A stretch of DNA of 7,471 bases from Candidatus Woesearchaeota archaeon (lineage in GTDB: Archaea > Nanobdellota > Nanobdellia > Woesearchaeales > WJKL01), in contig JAHWIT010000092.1 of assembly GCA_019322455.1 (NCBI GenBank), forward strand, positions 1 to 7,471, written 5' to 3'. Made by a program: the position numbers and the translations under genes. Below, one piece after another: positions 1-6,029 of the stretch. The notes under the pieces were generated by a model, which made no database searches, was not told the DNA's origin, and worked only from the letters and a program-made list of their open reading frames with translations. Positions within the stretch are counted from its first letter, which is position 1. Every line of letters starts with the position of its first letter.

Positions 1-232
1 CCTCTACAAAATCAATGAAGCAATAGTTTGAATCATCTATATTATTTTTCTTGAATTCACTTGCCAAAGTAGATGCAGATTTATGGGTCAATATTGCCAG
101 GATTCCTTTAAATTCATTTGATACTGCTTTGTGCAGATCAATCATTACCTGACTGTGGTCTTTGCTGCTGGAAACTAATAATATATTCTGGTTATTACAC
201 AGCCGACCTAATATAATATTTTCTTTTGCCAT
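1..232 (-). CDS. Possible degenerate RecA-fold signalling protein, N-terminal 77 residues (partial)
   Basis: This gene continues past the left edge of the window, so only its first 77 codons are visible. The ATG at 232-230 lies 8 nt after the stop of the response regulator gene, so it is very likely the third gene of the kinase operon; I see no strong SD and translation may be coupled. The visible protein starts MAKENIILGRL. It shows a strand-like segment (NILLVSSS, about residues 16-23), a helix, a second hydrophobic strand (GILAILTH, 43-50), a helix with ASEFKKNNID, and a third strand (CFIDFV, 71-76). This alternating pattern, ending in FID, resembles the non-canonical RecA/KaiC-like proteins (DUF7504-type, from memory) that often sit beside archaeal histidine kinases. 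No Walker A motif is visible where one would be expected, so ATPase activity is doubtful. The reading frame is convincing; the family assignment is weak. Confidence 0.7.
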   Translation of the reverse strand, partial: MAKENIILGRLCNNQNILLVSSSKDHSQVMIDLHKAVSNEFKGILAILTHKSASTLASEFKKNNIDDSNYCFIDFVE

Positions 233-240
233 TTAGAAGA

Positions 241-612
241 TTATTCTAATATTTTTTTTATCCTTCTTCTAAAGTCACTAACATTAATCGGCTTTTGAAA
301 ATAGTCAACAGGCTTCAGCTTTTTTTTCATTATGCCTCTGCCGTATTCACTTAACTTGACAACAGTCAGGAATGCAGCTTTTTGATTTTTTAGTTTTGGA
401 TCTTCCCTGATCTTTTCCAAAACTTCCCTGCCTGACATATCTGGCATAAGGATATCCAATAACACTAAATCGAATTTTTGTTTTTTTAGCATCTCAAGCG
501 CTTTTTTCCCATTATTTACTGTTTTTGCTTCATAACCCATATCATTGATTAGCATTGCAACAGATGTCAAGATGTCTTCTTCATCATCTACTATCAGGAC
601 TTTCTTTTTCAT
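241..612 (-). CDS. Single-domain response regulator (CheY-like receiver)
   Basis: A 123-residue receiver domain and nothing else. It takes a phosphoryl group from a histidine kinase, almost certainly the one encoded just upstream. Acidic pocket D9/D10 lies in LIVDDEED, the phospho-acceptor is D53 in LLDILMPDMSG, the switch Thr is T83 in FLTVV, the switch aromatic is Y104, and the conserved Lys is K107 in YFQKP, so all canonical residues are present. The protein ends about 16 residues after the QKP motif, with no DNA-binding or enzymatic output, so it must act by protein contact or as a phosphate relay or sink. The frame is open upstream to 738, but that extension lies in the kinase gene. The start at 612 is supported by the SD AGAGGTGG (625-618) 5 nt upstream and by the 1-nt gap after the kinase stop. 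Single-domain receivers are common in archaea. No signal peptide or membrane segment is present. Confidence 0.95.
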   Translation of the reverse strand: MKKKVLIVDDEEDILTSVAMLINDMGYEAKTVNNGKKALEMLKKQKFDLVLLDILMPDMSGREVLEKIREDPKLKNQKAAFLTVVKLSEYGRGIMKKKLKPVDYFQKPINVSDFRRRIKKILE

Positions 613-613
613 A

Positions 614-2200
614 TTATCCACCTCTGCTTCTTTTAAGCGGCAAAGTAAAGAAAAATGTAGAGCCTTTTCCTTTTTTGCTTTCAACCCAAACCTTTCCTCC
701 ATGCTGTTCAATAATGCCTTTGGAAATTGACAGACCAAGGCCAGTGCCTTTTTCTTTCGTAATATAAGAAGGATTTATCTGAAAGAACGGCTCAAAGATC
801 TTTTTAAGATTTTTTGAGGATATACCTCTTCCATTATCTTTTATTTTAAATATGATATCATTTTCTTGTCTTGATGCCTCTACTGTGATTTTTCCATTTT
901 TTGGAGTGAATTTAACAGCATTTCCAATCATATTTGTCAATACCTGGTTTATCCTATTTTTGTCAAAAATCAATTTTGGCAAATCATTTATTTTTATATC
1001 AAATGTTATATTTTTCTCAGCTGCAGATGGTTTCATGACTTCAACTGTTTCTCTTATATTACTAGACAAATTTCCTTTTTCCATATCAAGCTTTAATTGA
1101 TTGGATTGTATCTTGGATATGTCAAGTATATCTTCAATCAACTTGCTAAGACGCATCATGTTTCTCAGTATTATTTCAGCGCTCTTTTTTTGCTTGCTGG
1201 TAAGCTTTCCCATTGAGCCTTCCAATAACATCTGTGCCTGTATCACAATAGACGTTATCGGAGTCTTGAGCTCGTGAGAAGTCATAGTCAGGAATTGTGA
1301 TTTTAGATTGTCTAAACTCATTAGATCTTGATGGACTTTTGCTAATCTTCTTTTTGTGAGAGTGGTATCAGTTACATCAGAGATAGAAATAAGTATCTTC
1401 TTTGGCATGTCTGGAGCTTCTTTTAGTTTTCTTGCGCTCATAAGCATAATCTTATGGCCTAATTTGGGAAAATTATGTTCAATCATGAGGTCTTGAAAAA
1501 CAAGGTTTTTAGTCAGAATTTTCTCAAACAATTCATGCAATTTAGGGATATTCCATTGCTTGTTTCCTAGATCATAGATTCGATGATTTTCTGTATCTTT
1601 CGGATTTGTTTTGAAGATCCTGTAGAATGCTTTGTTTGCAAATAACACCTCATATTCCTTGTCAAGCACAACTAAGAAAGGTTCTCTTATTGTCTCAATC
1701 ACGCTTTTGTTATATTCATTGGATATCCTTAGTGCTTCCTCTGCTTTCTTTCTTTCAGTGATGTCTTCTATTGCCAGAAGTATCATCTGCACACCATCTA
1801 ATCTTCTTGCATTGAGCAGCATTGTTTTTTCCCCTATTCGTAAAAATTTGTGCTTAACTAAATAATTATCAAAAAATTTATTATTTGGCAGAATTTTTTC
1901 CAATAGGATCCTCAATTTTGGAATATTCCATTGTTTATTGCCGATAGAATAAATGGTTTTTCCAATTGTACTTTTTTTATTTACTTTAAATGTTTTATAG
2001 AATGCCTTGTTTGCAAAATTGATCTTAAGTTGGGGATCTAATACTATCAAAGGCTCTCTAATGGACTGGACAATATCTTTGATCTGCTTTTTGGACTTCT
2101 TTAAAATAGCTAATTTCTCTTTTTCTAACAATTCTGTTTTTTTCCCATGCTTTGATGAGGCTTTTTTCTTTTCCTTTTTAGAAAGATTTCTTTTTTTCAA
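614..2200 (-). CDS. Soluble PAS-PAS sensor histidine kinase
   Basis: A 528-residue cytoplasmic kinase with no transmembrane segment. A Lys-rich N-terminus (1-40) leads into PAS 1 (about 40-150), PAS 2 (about 163-278), a short coiled linker, then HisKA and HATPase_c. The H-box is SHELKTP with phospho-acceptor H309. The N-box is NMIGNAVKF with N427, G1 is DNGRGI (455-460), the F-box is FEPFF (469-473) and G2 is GTGLGLSI (485-492), so the kinase core looks complete. The two PAS domains are clear duplicates sharing IREP, NKAFY and GNKQWNIPKL; that PAS subtype is known to me from bacterial CheB/CheR-associated kinases. The start is TTG at 2200, supported by the SD AGAGGT (2213-2208) 7 nt upstream; the first in-frame ATG is around codon 127, inside PAS 1. 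The protein probably senses a cytoplasmic ligand or redox state and phosphorylates the receiver encoded 1 nt downstream. The ligand cannot be told from sequence. Confidence 0.95.
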   Translation of the reverse strand: MKKRNLSKKEKKKASSKHGKKTELLEKEKLAILKKSKKQIKDIVQSIREPLIVLDPQLKINFANKAFYKTFKVNKKSTIGKTIYSIGNKQWNIPKLRILLEKILPNNKFFDNYLVKHKFLRIGEKTMLLNARRLDGVQMILLAIEDITERKKAEEALRISNEYNKSVIETIREPFLVVLDKEYEVLFANKAFYRIFKTNPKDTENHRIYDLGNKQWNIPKLHELFEKILTKNLVFQDLMIEHNFPKLGHKIMLMSARKLKEAPDMPKKILISISDVTDTTLTKRRLAKVHQDLMSLDNLKSQFLTMTSHELKTPITSIVIQAQMLLEGSMGKLTSKQKKSAEIILRNMMRLSKLIEDILDISKIQSNQLKLDMEKGNLSSNIRETVEVMKPSAAEKNITFDIKINDLPKLIFDKNRINQVLTNMIGNAVKFTPKNGKITVEASRQENDIIFKIKDNGRGISSKNLKKIFEPFFQINPSYITKEKGTGLGLSISKGIIEQHGGKVWVESKKGKGSTFFFTLPLKRSRGG

Positions 2201-2207
2201 TTTTTCT

Positions 2208-2213
2208 ACCTCT
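2208..2213 (-). promoter_or_regulatory. SD site that fixes the TTG start of the kinase
   Basis: AGAGGT on the minus strand, 7 nt before TTG at 2200. No ATG lies between it and the PAS 1 region, so this site is the main reason to accept a non-ATG start. Confidence 0.75.
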
Positions 2214-2235
2214 ATAATGTAGAATTCACTAATTG

Positions 2236-2262
2236 TGATATATTTTAATTTTTGATATATAA
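2236..2262 (-). promoter_or_regulatory. Candidate archaeal TATA region for the kinase operon
   Basis: On the minus strand this stretch gives TTATATATC (near 2262-2254) and AAATATATC (near 2246-2238). The first would place transcription start near 2230, leaving a leader of about 30 nt before the TTG codon. The two TATA-like elements come from a direct repeat, TGATATAT on the plus strand at 2236-2243 and 2253-2260, spaced 17 bp apart. The assignment rests on base composition and position only; the whole region is AT-rich. Confidence 0.35.
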
Positions 2263-2303
2263 TAGAAAGTTAAACTAATTCTCTTCTCACAGCGAATAAA
2301 AAA

Positions 2304-2313
2304 CCTATTTATT
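2304..2313 (+). promoter_or_regulatory. Candidate TATA box for the pilus operon
   Basis: CCTATTTATT, with TATTTATT at 2306-2313, lies about 41-48 nt before the ATG at 2354. With the usual archaeal spacing of about 25 nt, transcription would begin near 2335 and leave a leader of roughly 20 nt containing the SD AGGTG at 2342-2346. Weak evidence in an AT-rich spacer. Confidence 0.35.
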
Positions 2314-2353
2314 GTAATAACCTGTTTTTTAAGCTTAAACTAGGTGCGAGTCT

Positions 2354-2917
2354 ATGGGAATATTAACTGAAATAATAGATATTTTTTTCAAAGCAAATTA
2401 CTGGCAGGCGTGGCTTTTTAGGATATCACTAGTACTCCTTATAGGAGTCATTACTTATCTTTATCTTCCGAGATTAAACAGGAAATTTAGATTTTTCAAT
2501 AAAAAAATAAGCCCTGAATTAAAAGAAAAGGAAAACATAATCCTAAAAAAACTAAAAAGACTGAATGAAGAAGGAGATGTTTTAAAAAGAAAAAAGAAAC
2601 TGCTCAGTAAACAGATTAATGATATTATAGAGCAGGGAATGGAATTAAAAAAATTAGAGGAAGGCATTGAGATAAAAAAACAAAGCATTAACCAGCAAAA
2701 ACTTTCGGACAAAAGTGAAAAACTTCCAAAGGAAGGTTTAGAGAAGTCTAAGACTTCTCAAAGAAAGAAAACAAATGAAGAAGAAGATATTCAGCAATTC
2801 CTGAAAATGATTGATGACTGGCTTGGAAAACTCCCTGAAAAAACAGTTGATGAATTCTCAAAATCAGAAGATTTCAAAGTATACAAAAGAGTTCTTGAAA
2901 AATATAGGATAAATTAA
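2354..2917 (+). CDS. Membrane-anchored coiled-coil protein of the pilus cluster, function unknown
   Basis: I do not recognise a named family. The 187-residue protein has one hydrophobic segment near the N-terminus (about 19-41, WLFRISLVLLIGVITYLYL), followed by basic residues (RLNRKFRFFNKK), which suggests a long cytoplasmic C-terminal part. Residues about 55-118 are strongly charged with a heptad-like pattern (KLKRLNEEGDVLKRKKKLL and onward), so a coiled coil is likely. A Lys/Glu/Ser-rich, probably disordered linker (120-143) precedes a small helical tail (145-187) with WLGKLPEKTVDEFSKSEDF. I recall similar LPE...FSKSEDF...Y..VL.KY tails in DPANN proteins but cannot name them. The start has the SD AGGTG at 2342-2346, 7 nt upstream. 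The stop is 1 nt before the ATPase start, so the two are probably co-translated. A scaffold linking membrane and ATPase is a guess from topology and position. Confidence 0.85.
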   Translation: MGILTEIIDIFFKANYWQAWLFRISLVLLIGVITYLYLPRLNRKFRFFNKKISPELKEKENIILKKLKRLNEEGDVLKRKKKLLSKQINDIIEQGMELKKLEEGIEIKKQSINQQKLSDKSEKLPKEGLEKSKTSQRKKTNEEEDIQQFLKMIDDWLGKLPEKTVDEFSKSEDFKVYKRVLEKYRIN

Positions 2918-2918
2918 G

Positions 2919-4745
2919 ATGGGGTTATTAAACAAAACAAAAAAAAGAAAACCAGGAATAAAATCCAAAAAAGAGATTCCTAAGAAAAATTCTGTACAGA
3001 CTATTGTAGACAGGCTTCTGGAAATCGTAAAGAGAAAAAAGGATATAAAATTCTCACAGCTTGCTAAAGAGCTAAAAATAGATTCAAAAACAGTTGAAAG
3101 GCTGGCAAAAAAACTATCAAAACAAAATATTGTCAAGATAATATACCCTATAAATGTGCTGCAAGAGCCTAGAGTAAGTATAGAAAAAGGAGAAAAATTT
3201 GTTGAAAAAAAATATCTGTTAAAAGATAAAAAACTGCTAGAAAGTTATACAATTACAGCTGATTTTGTAAAAGCAAAAGTAAATATCTGGGACATTCCTG
3301 AGAAAGATGTTCCTGTTTATGAAGTGATAATGCCTGAGCTTGAGCCAGCTACTAAAGCTCTCCTTAATAATTTGATGAATGATTTGGCGCAGAAAATACC
3401 TATTGCTGTTGAAGATATTACAGACCCAAGGAAGATTGTTGAACTAAGAAAAATATTTTTCGAAAAAGCATTGCAAACAATCAAAACAGAGCTCCCAAAC
3501 TCAGAAGAACAGCAAATAAAGATGCTCGCCGGAATCATGCTGCATAAGATGTATGGCTTGGGAGAGATGGAAGTAATCTTATCAGATAATTTATTAGAAG
3601 AAGTTGCATTAAACGGAGCAAACCAGCCAATCAGCTTATACCATAAAAAATATGGATGGCTTGAATCAACAGAATATCCTAAAAGCGAAGAAGAAATCTA
3701 TAACTTTGCCTCTCAGATTGGAAGGAAAGTAAACAGGGAAATAACTTCCCTTAATCCAATAATGGATGCTCACTTGCTAACAGGAGATAGGGTTGCAGCG
3801 ACATTATTTCCAATATCAACAGCAGGCAACACAATCACTATAAGAAGGTTTGCAAGGAATCCATGGACAATTGTACATTTTATTGACCCTAAAATAAACT
3901 GCTTTTCAATAGAAATTGCTGCTTTTCTCTGGATGGCTGTTCAGTATGAACTTAATATAATGGTTGCAGGAGGGACTGCTTCTGGAAAGACATCTGTGCT
4001 TAATGCTATTACCTCTTTGACTCCTGCAACCCAGCGAATTATTTCAATCGAGGATACAAGAGAAATAACCCTGCCTGATTCTTTATTGAGAAACTGGATT
4101 CCTTTAACAAGCAGGAATCCAAATCCAGAAGGAAAAGGAGCTGTAACAATGCTTGATTTAATGGTTGCATCATTAAGAATGAGGCCTGACAGGATGATTG
4201 TAGGAGAAGTAAGAAGAAGAAGGCAGGCAGAAGCAATGTTTGAAGCAATGCATACTGGCCATGCTGTTTACTGCACAATGCATGCTGATACGATTGCTCA
4301 AGTGCTAAGGAGATTAATCGAGCCTCCAATTAAAATTCCAAAAGCTGAAATAGAAGCTTTGCATCTGGTTTTAGTGCAGTACAGGGATAGGAGAAAAGGT
4401 GTAAGAAGGACTTTAGAATTAGCAGAAGTATTGTCTGGAGAAGATAAGCTTGATGTTAATTATATTTACAGATGGAGACCAACAAGTGACAGCTTTGAAA
4501 AAGCAAATGACAGCATCAGGATTATGGAAGAGCTTAATCTCCATACAGGCATGACTCCAAAAGAGATAGATAAGGACTTAAAAGAAAAACAGATTATTCT
4601 GCAGTGGATGTTAAAGAATAATATCAAAGATGTTAATCCTGTTGGACAGATCATGAGGATTTATTATAAAACTCCTGACGTGATAATAAATGCTGCAAAA
4701 CAAAACAAAAAGCCTGATTTTGTAAAAAAAGGTAATAAAAAATGA
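2919..4745 (+). CDS. Type II/IV secretion (pilus) ATPase, FlaI/TadA-type, with N-terminal winged-helix-like domain
   Basis: A cytoplasmic hexameric motor ATPase of the archaeal FlaI/TadA/PilT superfamily that powers pilus assembly or secretion through the platform proteins encoded downstream. Walker A is GGTASGKTS (351-359), the Asp box is IEDTRE (377-382), Walker B is MIVGEVR with E430, and the His box is TGHAVYCTMHAD (446-457, H448 and H455); all catalytic motifs are intact. Residues about 105-340 are the N-terminal module typical of these ATPases, with NREITSLNPIMDAHL and DRVAATLFP. At 608 residues it is longer than most FlaI proteins (roughly 500-560 by memory). The extra part is a Lys-rich lead (1-24) and a helix-turn-helix-like unit (about 25-80: FSQLAKELKIDSKTVERLAK), possibly for protein contact. 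The C-terminal tail carries a helical VGQIMRIYY region seen in archaeal relatives. AGGAT at 2906-2910 is a modest SD. Whether it serves an adhesion pilus or another filament is not decidable here. Confidence 0.96.
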   Translation: MGLLNKTKKRKPGIKSKKEIPKKNSVQTIVDRLLEIVKRKKDIKFSQLAKELKIDSKTVERLAKKLSKQNIVKIIYPINVLQEPRVSIEKGEKFVEKKYLLKDKKLLESYTITADFVKAKVNIWDIPEKDVPVYEVIMPELEPATKALLNNLMNDLAQKIPIAVEDITDPRKIVELRKIFFEKALQTIKTELPNSEEQQIKMLAGIMLHKMYGLGEMEVILSDNLLEEVALNGANQPISLYHKKYGWLESTEYPKSEEEIYNFASQIGRKVNREITSLNPIMDAHLLTGDRVAATLFPISTAGNTITIRRFARNPWTIVHFIDPKINCFSIEIAAFLWMAVQYELNIMVAGGTASGKTSVLNAITSLTPATQRIISIEDTREITLPDSLLRNWIPLTSRNPNPEGKGAVTMLDLMVASLRMRPDRMIVGEVRRRRQAEAMFEAMHTGHAVYCTMHADTIAQVLRRLIEPPIKIPKAEIEALHLVLVQYRDRRKGVRRTLELAEVLSGEDKLDVNYIYRWRPTSDSFEKANDSIRIMEELNLHTGMTPKEIDKDLKEKQIILQWMLKNNIKDVNPVGQIMRIYYKTPDVIINAAKQNKKPDFVKKGNKK

Positions 4746-4797
4746 ATACAATAAAAATTAAGATTTTTAAGCATCCATTTATTGAGGAGGTCAAAAA
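4746..4797 (+). promoter_or_regulatory. 52-bp spacer with a strong SD and possible internal promoter
   Basis: This is the only gap above a few bases inside the machine operon. It ends with a strong SD, GAGGAGGT at 4784-4791, 6 nt before the ATG at 4798. TTTTTAAG near 4764-4771 could be a weak TATA-like element. No hairpin is evident. The strong SD suggests that the small membrane protein is translated independently of the ATPase. Confidence 0.4.
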
Positions 4798-5139
4798 ATG
4801 AATAGTCTAGAAATTATTGAGATTGTAATCGCTGCAGAAGCTTTAGGAATGATGCTGTTTGCATTGATAAAATTCCAGTATGCTGATATTTATATCTATA
4901 AAATGCCTCTTAATGAAAAAATAAAAGTACTTCCAAAATATAGGGTTTTTAAGAGAATCTTATTTTTTACTTTTATATTTATCTTATCCTTTTTTATCCA
5001 TAAAATAATATCTATAAATGCTCCATCCAGCACCGCAGCATATTTGTTTTCTATCCTAGGATATATTTTCTTGCTGCTCTTAGCCTATACTTTATATAGA
5101 TTTTCATGGGAAAACTATAAAACATGGGAATTAAAATGA
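4798..5139 (+). CDS. Small three-helix membrane protein of the pilus cluster, function unknown
   Basis: I do not recognise a family. The 113-residue protein has three likely transmembrane helices: about 6-26 (IEIVIAAEALGMMLFALIKF), 52-71 (KRILFFTFIFILSFFIHKII) and 79-102 (AAYLFSILGYIFLLLLAYTLY). A short hydrophilic loop (28-51) contains KMPLNEKIKVLPKYRV, and the C-terminus is short and polar (WENYKTWELK). There is no cysteine and no signal peptidase motif. The start follows a strong SD (GAGGAGGT, 6 nt spacing). The 3' end overlaps the next gene in an ATGA junction, so it is translationally tied to the first platform protein. The position between motor and platform suggests an accessory inner-membrane subunit of the machine, but no residue-level evidence supports this. 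Length and context make it a credible gene rather than a chance reading frame. Confidence 0.85.
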   Translation: MNSLEIIEIVIAAEALGMMLFALIKFQYADIYIYKMPLNEKIKVLPKYRVFKRILFFTFIFILSFFIHKIISINAPSSTAAYLFSILGYIFLLLLAYTLYRFSWENYKTWELK

Positions 5140-6029
5140 CCCAAAGAGTCCCTTTAATGCTTATTCCATTGGGTATTGCTAAAAAGATTTCTAAAAGATT
5201 AAGAGGGATAGGAACTGTATTTACAAAATTTGTCCCTGGATTAAAATATGATTTGGAAAAAACAGACATTGAGCTAACACAAGAGGAGTATATAGCTGTC
5301 TGCTTGGTTAACTGCCTTGTAATCTTTCTTATTTTCTCAGTGCTTTTGTTTTTTATATTCTACATTATCAGAACAAAAACATTAAGCCAGTCATTAATAT
5401 TAAGCATTGGAATTGGTTTAATATTTTTTATCTTATTTCTCTTCCTGTTAGCAAGATATCCAAAAATATTAGCAAAGAAAAAAGCAGAGAAATTAGAAAA
5501 AAACCTTGTATTTGCATTAAAGGATATCTTACTGGAAATAAGCTCTGGTGTTTCACTATATAATGCATTAGTAAATGTTTCAAAAGCAAATTATGGATTA
5601 GTAAGCAATGAAATTGAAAAAACTGCAAAACAGGTTAACTCAGGAAAAGCAATGGATAAGGCTTTGGAGGAATTGGCAGTTACATCAGAATCAGAATATT
5701 TAAGGAAAACAGTATGGCAGTTAATAAATACATTAAGGGCAGGAGCTAGCTTAAAAGGAGCACTAAAAACAATAATAAAAAGCCTGACTATAGATCAAAA
5801 AACAAAGATAAGGGATTATGCAAAAGAACTGAATATGTGGTCATTAATCTATATGCTTTTTGCAGTTGCAATCCCAACAATAGGGACAACAATGATTGTC
5901 ATACTTTCTTCTTTTGCTGGGATGGGAGTAAGCAGGGGATTTTTTATTGCATTTATTATAATCTGTTTTATTGTGCAGTTTATCCTGATTGGATTAATCA
6001 AGACAAGAAGGCCAATGGTGTATATATAA
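5136..6029 (+). CDS. FlaJ/TadC-like pilus platform protein (T2SSF domain), first copy
   Basis: A 297-residue integral membrane platform protein that the motor ATPase acts on during pilin insertion. After a basic amphipathic N-terminus (GIAKKISKRLRGIG) there are helices at about 53-79 and 88-106. A cytoplasmic T2SSF core follows at about 118-235, containing LEISSGVSLYNALV and LRAGASLKGALK, then helices at about 236-260 and 268-288 and a short basic tail, KTRRPMVYI. I chose the ATG at 5136 because it forms a 4-nt ATGA overlap with the preceding stop; an in-frame ATG at 5124 would add four residues and cannot be excluded. The GVSL/GASL pair resembles the conserved small-residue motif seen in T2SSF repeats. 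It overlaps the next platform gene by one base (TAATG). One T2SSF unit per protein fits TadB/TadC-type systems, in which two such proteins pair. Confidence 0.92.
   Translation: MTQRVPLMLIPLGIAKKISKRLRGIGTVFTKFVPGLKYDLEKTDIELTQEEYIAVCLVNCLVIFLIFSVLLFFIFYIIRTKTLSQSLILSIGIGLIFFILFLFLLARYPKILAKKKAEKLEKNLVFALKDILLEISSGVSLYNALVNVSKANYGLVSNEIEKTAKQVNSGKAMDKALEELAVTSESEYLRKTVWQLINTLRAGASLKGALKTIIKSLTIDQKTKIRDYAKELNMWSLIYMLFAVAIPTIGTTMIVILSSFAGMGVSRGFFIAFIIICFIVQFILIGLIKTRRPMVYI

Noticed and set aside
613..738. Upstream extension of the response regulator reading frame to 738
   Set aside because: The 42 extra residues lie in the kinase coding region in another frame and do not look like a receiver. 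The start at 612 has a good SD and begins exactly at the canonical receiver N-terminus.
852..1100. Plus-strand hydrophobic open frames within the kinase gene (also 1632-1865 and 2007-2222)
   Set aside because: Each is antisense to well-supported kinase domains and lacks its own ribosome binding site or known domain.
2461..2712. 83-codon minus-strand open frame, Phe/Ser-rich
   Set aside because: It is the complement of the Lys/Glu-rich coiled-coil gene, which explains the Phe/Ser/Leu composition.
4039..4329. 96-codon minus-strand open frame opposite the ATPase catalytic core
   Set aside because: It lies opposite the Walker B and His box region; its Leu/Gln/Ser-rich sequence is the mirror of that coding strand.
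2919..4745. Calling the cluster an archaellum operon
   Set aside because: There is no archaellin gene and no FlaC/D/E/F/G/H-like gene in the window; two platform proteins and a DUF361-type prepilin fit a type IV pilus/Tad-like system better.
5837..6028. Upstream extension of the second platform protein frame to 5837
   Set aside because: The 64 extra residues are rich in Cys, Asn and Phe and fall wholly within the first platform gene. The TAATG junction at 6027-6031 gives a better start.
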